This document shows, piece after piece, positions 42,979 to 52,039 of a DNA stretch of 64,000 nucleotides. The notes under the pieces were generated by a model. The model saw nothing but the letters and a program-made list of their open reading frames with translations. It was not told the origin of the DNA and ran no database searches. The DNA lies in contig LNDB01000003.1 in the NCBI GenBank assembly GCA_001515265.1, positions 115,966 through 179,965 of the forward strand, read 5' to 3'. The position numbers and the translations under genes are program-made. Within the stretch, counting starts at the first letter, position 1; each line of letters starts with the position of its first letter. The stretch is from Candidatus Dichloromethanomonas elyunquensis. GTDB lineage: Bacteria; Bacillota; Desulfitobacteriia; Desulfitobacteriales; Syntrophobotulaceae.

Positions 42979-44124
42979 CTACCTCCTGTTTACGCATTCG
43001 ATAATAACCCTGCCGATATCCGGAAGCAACTCGATCCGGTCTGCTAACCCGGCATCGACAATAGATCTTGGCATTCCATAAACAATACACGTTTTTTCAG
43101 ACTCAGCGATGGCAAAAGCGCCTTGCGCTTTCAAATGCTTTACACCATTCAGCCCATCATTGCCCATTCCGGTCATCACTACCCCCAGACCCCCTGCCCC
43201 GATTTCCTTGGCCAAAGACATAAATAGGACATCAACAGAAGGCTTATACAGTGTGGAAATAGGTGAATCCGTGCTGATGTAGGCAAAAAAACTATTTTGA
43301 TTTTTCTTGATTTGAAACTGTTTACCCGCAGGGCCGATATATACCGTACCTGCCTTCAGGATTTCTCCATCTTCCGCTTCTTTGACAGTTGCCTGGCAGA
43401 GACTGTTCAGTCTTGCCGCAAGCGAAGCAGTAAACCCCGCGGGCATATGTTGCGCAACAACAACAGGAACAGGAAATTCTTTCGGTAATTTGCTAAGAAC
43501 GGTTTGGAGAGCGGTTGGGCCACCGGTCGAAGTGCCTATCCCAACTATTTCAATCTTATGGCGCGGAAAATCGCCTTGGATCCCCGAATACTTGACAAGG
43601 TTATGTAATTGGCCGGCAGCAGCTTGTTTGTCGTTTGTTACTGCCGAAAATCTGTTTTGGGAGGAGGGCATTATGAGGTTCTCATTTTCTTTTTTGCCTA
43701 ACCGAGAAGTATTTACCCCGGCAACACTCTTTACTTTTAAAATAATATCTTCGGAGAGGGCAACCAAATCATCACCCTGCCGTCCGGAAGGCTTAGCGAC
43801 TACTTCGACAGCTCCAAGTTCTAAAGCCTTCATGGTAAGCTTGGTCCCATCGGTGGTAACCGCACTCAGAACAATGATAGGCGTAGGCTGCCAGCGCATA
43901 ATTTCTTCTAAAGCCTGAATACCGTTCATTACCGGCATTTCCACATCGAGTGTTACGACATCCGGCTTGAGAGCCTGGAGTTTCAGAATTCCTTCACGGC
44001 CGTCACGGGCAGTATCTACAACTTCGATATGCGGGTCTCCGCTGAGAATCTTTTTTAAAGACATCCGGATAAACGGAGAATCATCAACAATAAGTACCCT
44101 GATAGGTCTATGCGGTTTGTTCAT
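42979..44124 (-). CDS. cheB: Chemotaxis response regulator protein-glutamate methylesterase CheB
   Basis: CheB removes methyl groups from receptors when phosphorylated. The 381-residue product has a receiver domain (IVDDSPFIRMSLKKIL, TLDVEMPVMNG) and the methylesterase domain with the Ser nucleophile in IGTSTGGPTAL, the His in VVAQHMP and the Asp in GVVMTGMGNDG. A variable linker joins them. It overlaps cheW by 17 nt. Confidence 0.96.
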   Translation of the reverse strand: MNKPHRPIRVLIVDDSPFIRMSLKKILSGDPHIEVVDTARDGREGILKLQALKPDVVTLDVEMPVMNGIQALEEIMRWQPTPIIVLSAVTTDGTKLTMKALELGAVEVVAKPSGRQGDDLVALSEDIILKVKSVAGVNTSRLGKKENENLIMPSSQNRFSAVTNDKQAAAGQLHNLVKYSGIQGDFPRHKIEIVGIGTSTGGPTALQTVLSKLPKEFPVPVVVAQHMPAGFTASLAARLNSLCQATVKEAEDGEILKAGTVYIGPAGKQFQIKKNQNSFFAYISTDSPISTLYKPSVDVLFMSLAKEIGAGGLGVVMTGMGNDGLNGVKHLKAQGAFAIAESEKTCIVYGMPRSIVDAGLADRIELLPDIGRVIIECVNRR

Positions 44125-44554
44125 TTACTCTATCTTCGCCCATTAATTGATCAAGATTAAGGAGGATCAGCAGTCTTTCCCCGATTTTGCCCACACCTCG
44201 GATGAAACTGGAATCCATCCCCAGGGCGACCGGCGGCGGGGGTTCAATAGCTTCACTGTCCAACCGCAGTACCTCAGTCACCCTGTCCACTCTTACTCCG
44301 AATACTCTCCTGCGTACTTGCAGGACAACAATGCGGCTGAGATCGGTTTCTTCATCCAGCGGCATACCAAAACGCACCCTGAGATTTACAACAGGAATAA
44401 CGTTTCCCCGTAAATTGATTACACCTTCAACATAGCTCGGTGCTTTGGGTACTCTGGTGATAGGAGGAATTCGAATGATTTCCTGTGCTTTCATAATTTC
44501 AACACCAAATTCCTCAGAACCTAAAGAAAAAGTTACAAGTTGTTCTTCGGCCAT
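44108..44554 (-). CDS. cheW: Chemotaxis coupling protein CheW
   Basis: The 148-residue protein begins with VTFSLGSEEFGVEIMKAQEIIR and has VEGVINLRGNVIPVVNLRVRFG and DRVTEVLRLDSE, the standard CheW beta folds that bind CheA P5 and receptors. It lies between cheA and cheB, so they are made together. A second CheW is at 17610-18041. Confidence 0.95.
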   Translation of the reverse strand: MAEEQLVTFSLGSEEFGVEIMKAQEIIRIPPITRVPKAPSYVEGVINLRGNVIPVVNLRVRFGMPLDEETDLSRIVVLQVRRRVFGVRVDRVTEVLRLDSEAIEPPPPVALGMDSSFIRGVGKIGERLLILLNLDQLMGEDRVNEQTA

Positions 44555-44575
44555 GCTAAACTTCCCCCTTTAACT

Positions 44576-46711
44576 TTAATTAATTAAGATATCTTGAATC
44601 AGGGATCCTATATCAAGAATAAGGGTTACTTTTCCATCACCGAGTATGGTGGCCCCGGCAATTCCCGGCAGACCGTTAAGATATTCTCCGAGAGTCTTAA
44701 TAACAATTTCCTGCTGCCCCTGAAGTTCATCGACAACCAATCCAATCACTTTATCCCCAAGGCCTACAACCACGACAAATACTTCATCTTGCGTTTTATC
44801 ACTGTCATGAAGGTCAAACTTTTCTTTGAGGGATATAAGCGGTAAGGTATTGCCCCTTAATTGAACCATAGGCAACCCACCGACAGTTTTGATTTCACTC
44901 GTTTGAACAAGTAAGGTTTCGATTACGGAAGATAAAGGAACCGCATAGATTTCCTTACCTACCTCAACAAGCAAAGCTTGAATAATGGCCAGGGTCAGAG
45001 GCAACCGAATAATAAACGATGTTCCCTCTCCCTTTTTAGTTTTGATATCAATCAGACCACCGAGGTTATTCAGTGCTTTTTTGACAACATCCATGCCTAC
45101 TCCCCGGCCTGAGATGTCAGTAATCTTATCTGCGGTACTAAATCCCGGCAGGAAGATAAGATTGGCGATATCTTTTTCCGACATCTCCTCTCTTTCTCCG
45201 ATTAACCCTTTTTCTAATCCTTTTTTATAGATTTTCTCAATATCCAGTCCTGCACCATTGTCAGAAACGGTAATGGCAATATGGTTCCCTTCATGATAAG
45301 CATCCAGGGTAATTGTCCCAACTTCCGGCTTTCCCGCTGCAATCCTCTCCTCCGGCAGCTCTATCCCGTGATCGACCGAATTGCGGATAATATGGGTTAA
45401 AGGATCTCCAATCATTTCGATAACTGTTTTATCCAGCTCGGTCTCTTCACCCTTGACCACCAGCTCAATCTTTTTGCCTGTCTTGCGGCAGAAATCTCTT
45501 ACCAGACGGGGATAACGGCTGAACACCGTCCCAACCGGGACCATTCTGAGTCTCATGACGCTTTCCTGCAAATCGCTCATTAAACGTCCCAAGTAAACAT
45601 TGGTTTCATTTAATCCGTTAACAAGCGGGTCAGAGTCATTATTAGCCTTGAGGTCATTTCCAATCTTCACCAGTCTGGTTCGGGTAATGACCATTTCACC
45701 GACAAGATTAATCAGATTATCCATCCGTACGGTATCGACCCTGATGGTATGTACTTGGTTAGCTCCGTTTTCCTGGCTGTCTGCGGCCGCCGGTGCGGTA
45801 AAGGATTGCTGAGAATGTTCGTTATCGGCTTTGTCTCCCTGATTCATGACAGATTTTTTTGGTTCATTGATCTTTGCACCGGGGAAGGAAAAATCCTTAT
45901 TGGATGCAAAAGAATCTGACTGCGAATAATGTTTAATCCGCACCTCCGAAATTTCAGAAACTTCAAGAACATCTGCCCTGATCTCTTCGGGAGGTTCTAT
46001 AGTAATATAAAGAAGATGAAATCTTTCCGCTGTATCTGCTTCAAGTTCTTCTATAGAAGGCAATATCTTAACCACTCTGCCCAACGGCTCCAACCTTTGT
46101 ATCACCATGACGGCCCGCACGGCTTTCATCAACGTGTTGGGAGCAAATAGGACTTCAATCTGGTATACGGCTTTCCCTGAAATCAGGGCTTCGTCCATGA
46201 TTCCCCATTCTACTGGGGTCAATGCAAAGTCAACCCCTGTCGGAACCCGCTTTCTAACCTCTGCGGTTTTGGAAACTGAAAATTCGGGTTGAGCCGTAGC
46301 CCCCGTCTCAACGATAACGTTCATCAGATCTTTTAAAGGGCTGTATTCTTCCGTGATATCTACGCGCTGTTCAACGTTAGCCAGCATCAGCTTGACTTTA
46401 TCTGTAACTGCCAGCAGGACATCAATGATTTCGTTGGTAACCAGCAATTTGCCTTGACGCAATTTATCCAACAGATCCTCAGCAGCATGGGTAAGTTCAA
46501 CAATCGGCGTAAAACCCATTGTACCGGATGCTCCTTTCAGACTATGGGCACTTCGAAATAATTCATTTACCAGCGCAATATTCTCGCCGTCCCTTTCCAA
46601 CTGCAAAAGACCCGAGCCAAGCTTTTCCACTTGCTCTTGAGAATCCAGCAAAAAGAATTCTAAAAAGTCCTCAAGATCTATTCCGGTATTGTTCTTATCG
46701 CCTTGGCTCAT
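44576..46711 (-). CDS. cheA: Chemotaxis histidine kinase CheA
   Basis: CheA is the sensor kinase that phosphorylates CheY and CheB. The 711-residue product has the P1 domain with phospho-acceptor H56 in RSAHSLKGASG, a P2-like CheY-binding domain (about 175-270), the dimerisation helices with LINLVGEMVITRTRL, and the P4 kinase domain with DPLTHIIRNSVDHGIELPEER, SDNGAGLD and GRGVGMDVV. The P5 CheW-like domain at the end has AVPLSSVIETL and LPLISLKEKF. All domains are intact. The start is 21 bp upstream of cheW's start in the operon. Confidence 0.96.
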   Translation of the reverse strand: MSQGDKNNTGIDLEDFLEFFLLDSQEQVEKLGSGLLQLERDGENIALVNELFRSAHSLKGASGTMGFTPIVELTHAAEDLLDKLRQGKLLVTNEIIDVLLAVTDKVKLMLANVEQRVDITEEYSPLKDLMNVIVETGATAQPEFSVSKTAEVRKRVPTGVDFALTPVEWGIMDEALISGKAVYQIEVLFAPNTLMKAVRAVMVIQRLEPLGRVVKILPSIEELEADTAERFHLLYITIEPPEEIRADVLEVSEISEVRIKHYSQSDSFASNKDFSFPGAKINEPKKSVMNQGDKADNEHSQQSFTAPAAADSQENGANQVHTIRVDTVRMDNLINLVGEMVITRTRLVKIGNDLKANNDSDPLVNGLNETNVYLGRLMSDLQESVMRLRMVPVGTVFSRYPRLVRDFCRKTGKKIELVVKGEETELDKTVIEMIGDPLTHIIRNSVDHGIELPEERIAAGKPEVGTITLDAYHEGNHIAITVSDNGAGLDIEKIYKKGLEKGLIGEREEMSEKDIANLIFLPGFSTADKITDISGRGVGMDVVKKALNNLGGLIDIKTKKGEGTSFIIRLPLTLAIIQALLVEVGKEIYAVPLSSVIETLLVQTSEIKTVGGLPMVQLRGNTLPLISLKEKFDLHDSDKTQDEVFVVVVGLGDKVIGLVVDELQGQQEIVIKTLGEYLNGLPGIAGATILGDGKVTLILDIGSLIQDILIN

Positions 46712-47004
46712 TTTAGCACCCCTTATTCCTGTAAAATTTTAAATATTTATTTCTACATGTTTGTCGTTTAAAAATACTTTAACTACCAAAATTCGCCGCA
46801 GGTTGTTAAAATCCTCCAAATTAATGAGTCCATTATATTATTTTTCTTTTATATTAGTGTATTTTTTATTTTAATTTTTTCTATTTTCATTTATACTAAC
46901 TTCTTCTTCTAAAGCTGTAAAGTACCTTGAATGGTTAATTTTATCTGGGACTAAAGGGAAAAAGAAATAAAAAAATCCCTTTAAAAAAGAGATTCTTTGT
47001 ACGC
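46712..47004. other. AT-rich gap between cheA and the fliS-side genes
   Basis: This 293-bp gap is the largest inside the flagellar locus. On the minus strand it holds an imperfect hairpin with AAAGGGA and TCCCTTT around a T-rich stretch near 46955-46985, which may end the fliS unit. A TATAAT near its middle has no good -35. A separate promoter for cheA and the downstream fla/che genes is likely, but I cannot place it. Confidence 0.4.
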
Positions 47005-47553
47005 CTATTTTGTCTTATCAATAAACCGCGATTCCCTTTGTCCCGGATTCTCATAGGCATTCTTTGTCCTTTTTGCTCCTTGGATTCGATGGAGTTCCAC
47101 CTTAATAGATTGCAGCTCCATTTTTAACCTGGGGAGTATCACTTCATCCTTTTTTAAAACTTCAGTCATTTCATTTTGTAAAGAAGCTGTCAGCCCAAGA
47201 AATTCCTGATGCAAAGGTTCATTCAGGTAAGCTTTTAAACCGGAGACATCAAAGGCAATGCCAGTTTCTTGTGAAATGAAACCCCGGATCTCATCGGATT
47301 TTCTTTTTCTGTCTTGCAGCCGGTTAAAAATATCTTCACGGCAAACAGAAAATTCCAGTAATTCTTTCTCGAAATCATCATCGATTTTGGCTAACAGCAG
47401 GGAACTAGGACTTTCGTCCTTTTTTGTCCTGTTCCCATTCTCTCTTTTCTCTAAAAAAAGCTGATAGTCAGTCATCCTGTCTAAGATTTCCCTGTAGTCC
47501 CGAAGATCTTGGCGATAGAGACCCATTAATTCCAGGGTCAATTCTTCCAGCAT
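47005..47553 (-). CDS. Coiled-coil protein downstream of fliS (possible FliT-like chaperone)
   Basis: The 182-residue product has no family signature I can name. It begins MLEELTLELMGLYRQDLRDYREILDRM, is largely helical and charged, with heptads through residues 1-120 and a basic tail (KRTKNAYENPGQRESR). The start ATG overlaps the fliS stop (TAATG), so it is translationally coupled to fliS. The place after fliD-fliS is where fliT, the FliD chaperone, lies in other bacteria. Function as an export chaperone is inference from context and composition only. Confidence 0.6.
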   Translation of the reverse strand: MLEELTLELMGLYRQDLRDYREILDRMTDYQLFLEKRENGNRTKKDESPSSLLLAKIDDDFEKELLEFSVCREDIFNRLQDRKRKSDEIRGFISQETGIAFDVSGLKAYLNEPLHQEFLGLTASLQNEMTEVLKKDEVILPRLKMELQSIKVELHRIQGAKRTKNAYENPGQRESRFIDKTK

Positions 47554-47963
47554 TATTTGGCCCCCATACGTGCAATCCGGACTGTTTCCATCCAAACATC
47601 CCTGAACGTTTCGAAAAATCCGATGACCGGTTTGAGGTAGGAAGGATCTTTCTTGATATTGGCTTTAACAATTTCACCATAATAAAAATTGTATAACGAT
47701 CTTAAATTGGTCGCAATTTCTCCCCCGGCTTCCATATCAAGGGTCGTATTCAGTTCCATAATAATATCGCAAACGCGTGTTAGGTTGTTATGCGCATCTT
47801 CCAGCCTTTTTTCTTCAAGAGCCTTCTCGGCCAGGTAAAGAAACTTGACCGTTCCTGCATACAGCATAACCAGAAGCTTTTCCGGCGAAGATGTTTCCAC
47901 AGCGGTCTGTTTGTAGGCGGCCTGGGGGTTACTATATATTCCCTGTTGTTGAACGGCATTCAT
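47553..47963 (-). CDS. fliS: Flagellin export chaperone FliS
   Basis: FliS holds flagellin unfolded before export. From the ATG at 47963 (AGAGG 8 nt upstream) it has 136 residues, with YKQTAVETSSPEKLLVMLYAGTVKFLYLAEKALEEK, and the family motif RVCDIIMELNTTLDMEAGGEIATNLRSLYNFY. Coupled with the coiled-coil gene downstream and 43 bp after fliD. Confidence 0.95.
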   Translation of the reverse strand: MNAVQQQGIYSNPQAAYKQTAVETSSPEKLLVMLYAGTVKFLYLAEKALEEKRLEDAHNNLTRVCDIIMELNTTLDMEAGGEIATNLRSLYNFYYGEIVKANIKKDPSYLKPVIGFFETFRDVWMETVRIARMGAK

Positions 47964-48005
47964 GAACGTCACCTCTACTCTATCTTGCATATTCTTTTTT
48001 TCACC

Positions 48006-49451
48006 TTACGATTTGCTATTTGAAGAACTCATAGATGCAATCTGCGATGTTAGCCATTGATTCTGGCTGTCAAGCGCCGACAGCTGCGTTTCCAGATTTG
48101 AAAACCTGAGTTTAACCCTTTCGGTATAATCATCGATTCTAGCTTGGAAATTCTGAATGCGTTCTTTCATGTCCTTGATCTGTTCATCATAGCTGTTGGC
48201 GGTCTTATCCAAAGTTCCTTGATACATCACCATCGGATGAAGGTATTCCTTCATAATGTTAGCCAGTCCTTGGGCTTTCTGGGTCTCGGAAGAAGCGGTG
48301 ACCGGGTCGACACCGCCGGAAGAAGAGCCGAACAAGTTGGCAACACTGTCAGCGTTTTTATCGAGTGCCGCAGTAAACTTGGCGGTATCAAATACCAGGG
48401 AAGCACTTTTGCCAAAATCGTCAGATGATGTTGAGATTCCGACATCGGCCAATATATCAAATGAACCGGTTGGATTGTTCAATCCGCTCGAGACCATTTC
48501 TCTTAACCTGCTTTGAATCCCTTGCAACACCGGATCTGCGAAAAGGTCACCTTTTGTCCCAGTGTCCTTATCATATTTCAGTTTATCCTCTATAAACGAC
48601 ATCACGGAATTATACTGGCTGATAAAGGACTGCACCGCTTGCTGCGCTTGTGAAAAATCAGAAGAGACTTTTATCGTTACCGTAGTGTCGGGCGCCTCTT
48701 GATTCAAGTTGAGGATCATTCCGGAAATTGCCGTAGTCACGGTATTTGCGGAACTGGTAATTTCTTCGATTCCATTCACAGTAATCTTGGCATCCTGGGC
48801 GTCCTGGCTGACATTTAATTCTTCCAATCCGTTGAGAATTCCCAGAGTATGAAGAACATTTCCAGATATTTCCGAAAAAGCGGCAGCATTCTCCGTTCCT
48901 GTCTCAGACGAAATTAAAGCCAGTCGGTAACCTCCGTTTACCTTAATAACGGAAGCTTGAACCCCTATCTTGGCATTATTAATGGATGCGGCAATGGTAT
49001 CCAGTCCCTCCCCAGCAGAGACTGCAATATCGGCATAGTCATCCCCAACCGCAATCCGGAACAAACCTTCTGATACGGCAGTAGGAGAGGAAGCTTCATC
49101 TACCGACTGGGTAGTGCTCACTGCCGTTTGGGCCAAGGCCATTTGCGTAACCTTGATGTTATAAGTGCCTTTCACCGCACCGGCAGAACTCGTGGCACTG
49201 ACAATATTCGAATCGCCCGAGGAGGCCGAAGTGGATGCCCAGGTCGAAGTATCACGCAATTTTGTCAAGGTGTTTTCCAACGCGGACAAACGGGTATTAA
49301 CATCCCTCCAAGCATTTTTGGTTGTTTCAAGCGAAGTCTGGGTTTGTTTCATCCGGTCCAAAGGCTGACTGTAACTGGTGGTCATGGCATCCACGATGCT
49401 GCTGAAATCATAGCCTGAGATTCCGGCTAAGTTAATATTGGAAACAGACAT
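48006..49451 (-). CDS. fliD: Flagellar filament cap protein FliD
   Basis: FliD caps the filament. The 481-residue product has the FliD N domain (NLAGISGYDFSSIVDAM and PLDRMKQTQTSLETTKNAWRDVNTRLSALE), flagellin hook IN-type repeats in the middle (ITVNGIEEITSSANTVTTAISGMIL), and the C domain with SQYNSVMSFIEDKLKYDKDTG. It ends in a coiled coil (YTERVKLRFSNLETQLSALDSQ). It is preceded by flaG with a 73-bp gap. Confidence 0.95.
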   Translation of the reverse strand: MSVSNINLAGISGYDFSSIVDAMTTSYSQPLDRMKQTQTSLETTKNAWRDVNTRLSALENTLTKLRDTSTWASTSASSGDSNIVSATSSAGAVKGTYNIKVTQMALAQTAVSTTQSVDEASSPTAVSEGLFRIAVGDDYADIAVSAGEGLDTIAASINNAKIGVQASVIKVNGGYRLALISSETGTENAAAFSEISGNVLHTLGILNGLEELNVSQDAQDAKITVNGIEEITSSANTVTTAISGMILNLNQEAPDTTVTIKVSSDFSQAQQAVQSFISQYNSVMSFIEDKLKYDKDTGTKGDLFADPVLQGIQSRLREMVSSGLNNPTGSFDILADVGISTSSDDFGKSASLVFDTAKFTAALDKNADSVANLFGSSSGGVDPVTASSETQKAQGLANIMKEYLHPMVMYQGTLDKTANSYDEQIKDMKERIQNFQARIDDYTERVKLRFSNLETQLSALDSQNQWLTSQIASMSSSNSKS

Positions 49452-49524
49452 TTCCGTTACCTCCTGTCCGATTTCCCCAAGGACTGATATTTATAGGAAC
49501 CTTATCCTTTTTAACCCTTTGCGG

Positions 49525-49896
49525 CTACACTTTTTTATCAACTAACAACCCGACAAATTGATCAAAAGAACTGAGCATATCCAGTATCTTCTTGGAAGGA
49601 ATCTCACTGATTACCTCTCCGCTTTTTTCATCAACGATTTTCACCATTACCCGGTTGGTTTTTTCATGGACTTCAAATTTCATCCTCTTCTCAAAAAGCC
49701 CCATTAAACGATTTAATTTTTCAGCGGCTTTCTCAACTTCTTCCCTGGGCACTTCTTCCCGGGCAGATGAAACATCGGTTTTCTTATCTACAACCATACG
49801 AAGCATGTCCTCTTGTCCGCGTTCTAATTTCTGACCATGAAAGGCATCTATCGGTATAACCGGAACCTGCCCTGTTGGTTGGATAGGGCTTACCAT
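49525..49896 (-). CDS. flaG: FlaG family protein
   Basis: FlaG affects filament length in several bacteria. This 123-residue protein has a variable N terminus and the conserved C-terminal domain, LMGLFEKRMKFEVHEKTNRVMVKIVDEKSGEVISEIPSKKILDML. It lies between flagellin and fliD, a common place. In front of its start a TTATCTCC palindrome can be seen but no sigma-D promoter was found. Confidence 0.9.
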   Translation of the reverse strand: MVSPIQPTGQVPVIPIDAFHGQKLERGQEDMLRMVVDKKTDVSSAREEVPREEVEKAAEKLNRLMGLFEKRMKFEVHEKTNRVMVKIVDEKSGEVISEIPSKKILDMLSSFDQFVGLLVDKKV

Positions 49897-49991
49897 TTTC
49901 TATCCCTCCCCTTACTTTATTACTATCCCTTAACCCAATATCTATATAAGGAGATAAGCTTCAGCTTATCACAAAATGGCGTACTAGTTGT

Positions 49992-50024
49992 CAGGAGCCG
50001 ACCGGTAGGACCGGTCGGCTCCTG
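49992..50024 (-). terminator. Strong hairpin after the flagellin gene
   Basis: CAGGAGCCGACCGGT, a three-base loop and the exact complement form a 15-bp GC-rich stem, with only a weak T-tract. It stands 33 bp after the flagellin stop. It could be a terminator or a barrier that protects the abundant flagellin mRNA from 3' decay. Confidence 0.75.
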
Positions 50025-50057
50025 TTAAATGCCGGCTAAGCTGAAAGTGAAGACTTA

Positions 50058-51563
50058 TTAACCGAGGAGCTTGAGGACAGCCTGGGGAACCTGATTGGCT
50101 TGAGCCAGCATGGCCACGCCGGCCTGGCTGAGAATCTGGTTCTTGGTGAATGTAGACATTTCAGCAGCCATGTCTACATCGCGGATGCTGGATTCTGCTG
50201 AAGTCAGGTTTTCAGAAGCTGCCTGCAGGTTATTGATGGTGTGTTCCAGACGGTTCTGCATAGCACCAAGTTTGGAACGCTCTTGTGATACAGTCTTAAT
50301 GGCATTATCAATTGTTGTAATAGATAAGTTGGCATTGGCCTGTGTAGTAACATCTACACCTTTGTACGCAACAGCATCAGTAGTGACTGTTCCATTTGCG
50401 CCAATTGTAGCGGCAGTAGAACTTGTACTCGTCTGGGTAATCTGATCACCCTCGTAAGTACCTGCAACTGCGATAGCTGCTTTGACTGTTGCAAACGCGA
50501 AGTTAACAGTAACTGCCTGATTCGTTGTTGAGCTTCCGATCTGGACGCTGGATTCATTGTTATAGGCTTTTACAATACTTCCGATCCTTGTTCCACCGCC
50601 GTTTGCGGCGGAGTTTAACTGGAAGGATAGATACTCAGCACTGGCGGTATAAGTATAGGTGTCATCGACCGCATTTTGTGCATCACTTGCAACGGCCAGA
50701 GTTGCTCCGTTAGCCAATGTTATGGTACTGGACCCGGCACCGGAGGAATCTACAGAAGCGTTAATCCATGTGGTTCCGCCGTCCGTGGAATAAGCTGCGG
50801 AAGTAACTTCCATTACACCGGCACCTTCATCATTAGTACCCGTAATTTTGACCTTAAATGTGGTGTCGGATGAACCTGTATAGGATCCAACGCCTGCTGT
50901 TCCCGCCCCACCGAGAGCATTACTTTGGGTTACTGCCGAAGCAGCCGTAGCGGTCTTTGTAGCACTGACATAATATCCACTCACATTGGAGGATGTCGTT
51001 GCAATTGAAGTTACGGCAGTGTTGGTATTGGTAAACGTAGTATCCACCAATGCTCCTGCTACGCCAAGGGACTGGGCATCCATAGCATTAACTGTAAGAC
51101 TAATGTTTTGTCCTGCGTTGGCTCCAATATGGAAAGTGTCGTTTAGCCCACCGGCTAAAAGATTCTGGGTATTGAACTCAGTTGTGTTGGAAATACGGGA
51201 AATTTCTTTGGCTAGCTGGTCCATTTCCGCTTGAATCTTTGTGCGGTCATCGGCGGTATTGGTGTCAGAAGCGGATTGTACTGCCAGCTCCCTCATTCTT
51301 TGGAGAATGCTGTGAGTTTCATTCAGGGCACCTTCGCCGGTTTGAATTAAGGAAATAGCACTCTGGGCATTGCGTACTGCCTGGCTTAATCCTTTGATTT
51401 GGCCGCGCATTTTTTCGGAAATCGCAAGGCCTGCTGCATCATCGGCAGCTTTGTTGATGCGAGAACCTGAAGAAAGCTTCTCCAAGGATTTCTGCATTGC
51501 ATTGTTTGTGCCTGTGAGGCTTCTTTGAGCGTTTAAGCTCGCAATGTTGGTGTTAACTATCAT
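50058..51563 (-). CDS. hag: Flagellin
   Basis: This is the filament subunit. The start at 51563 (GGAGGG upstream) gives MIVNTNIASLNAQRSLTGTNNAMQKSLEKLSSGSRINKAADDAAGLAISEKMR, the classic D0/D1 helix region, and the end FTKNQILSQAGVAMLAQANQVPQAVLKLL. The 501 residues are longer than simple flagellins (about 270): a central Thr/Ser/Ala/Val-rich domain of about 220 residues fills the exposed D2/D3 part. The frame upstream of 51563 overlaps the leader and is not used. Only one flagellin is in the window. It is transcribed from a sigma-D promoter and controlled through CsrA. Confidence 0.96.
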   Translation of the reverse strand: MIVNTNIASLNAQRSLTGTNNAMQKSLEKLSSGSRINKAADDAAGLAISEKMRGQIKGLSQAVRNAQSAISLIQTGEGALNETHSILQRMRELAVQSASDTNTADDRTKIQAEMDQLAKEISRISNTTEFNTQNLLAGGLNDTFHIGANAGQNISLTVNAMDAQSLGVAGALVDTTFTNTNTAVTSIATTSSNVSGYYVSATKTATAASAVTQSNALGGAGTAGVGSYTGSSDTTFKVKITGTNDEGAGVMEVTSAAYSTDGGTTWINASVDSSGAGSSTITLANGATLAVASDAQNAVDDTYTYTASAEYLSFQLNSAANGGGTRIGSIVKAYNNESSVQIGSSTTNQAVTVNFAFATVKAAIAVAGTYEGDQITQTSTSSTAATIGANGTVTTDAVAYKGVDVTTQANANLSITTIDNAIKTVSQERSKLGAMQNRLEHTINNLQAASENLTSAESSIRDVDMAAEMSTFTKNQILSQAGVAMLAQANQVPQAVLKLLG

Positions 51564-51570
51564 GATTATC

Positions 51571-51606
51571 CCTCCATGAATTTTCTTTATCGCATCCGTG
51601 CGATAA
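51571..51606 (-). promoter_or_regulatory. CsrA-binding sites in the flagellin leader
   Basis: Two GGA sites are seen in the leader RNA. The first, ACGGA (51595-51599), is shown in the CGGA loop of a hairpin whose perfect 8-bp stem is TTATCGCA/TGCGATAA (51587-51606). The second, ATGGA (51573-51577), overlaps the Shine-Dalgarno GGAGG. This is the design of the CsrA-repressed hag leader in Bacillus subtilis. CsrA and its antagonist FliW are encoded next door, so flagellin translation should be homeostatically limited. Fold judged by eye. Confidence 0.8.
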
Positions 51607-51653
51607 GCTGTTTTCGGTTTCCGCCGGCAATGGAAACCTGCCACTTACTCAAT

Positions 51654-51679
51654 ATTTCGGCAAAATATTATATATCTTA
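51654..51679 (-). promoter_or_regulatory. Sigma-D promoter of flagellin
   Basis: TAAG (51676-51679), 14 bp, then GCCGAAAT (51654-51661) on the minus strand. It fits the sigma-D consensus TAAA-N15-GCCGATAT with few mismatches. It places the leader start about 85 nt before the flagellin ATG. Confidence 0.75.
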
Positions 51680-51772
51680 ATTCCGAAATCTGACCATTTT
51701 CCTTAACTATGTTCAATTATATCTCGTTTTCTCTTATTTTCGCAGATTAATACTACTTTAGATGCAAATTAG

Positions 51773-52039
51773 TTAATTCCGATTACTATCAAATAATAAG
51801 GTGCTCCCCAACATTTCTTTTAGCCTATCGGATACTTCCTGATCCTGCAGCTTAGTACCAGACACTGCTTCCCGATTCAGTCTCTGTACCTCTTCATAGA
51901 CTTCACTCCGCAGAATTTTTACATCTTTAGGGGCTTGAATCCCAATACGCACGTTGTCTCCGGCAACCGCTACAATGGTAATCTCTATATCTTCACCGAT
52001 TCGGATTTTTTCATTGACCTTTCTTGACAGAACCAACAT
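51773..52039 (-). CDS. csrA: Translational regulator CsrA
   Basis: CsrA binds GGA motifs in mRNA leaders and blocks ribosome access. This 88-residue protein starts [23 protein letters not shown] and has [23 protein letters not shown], the canonical RNA-binding strand. The tail after residue 62 is longer than in enterobacteria. It abuts fliW (0-bp gap), which encodes its protein antagonist. Confidence 0.96.
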   Translation of the reverse strand: MLVLSRKVNEKIRIGEDIEITIVAVAGDNVRIGIQAPKDVKILRSEVYEEVQRLNREAVSGTKLQDQEVSDRLKEMLGSTLLFDSNRN

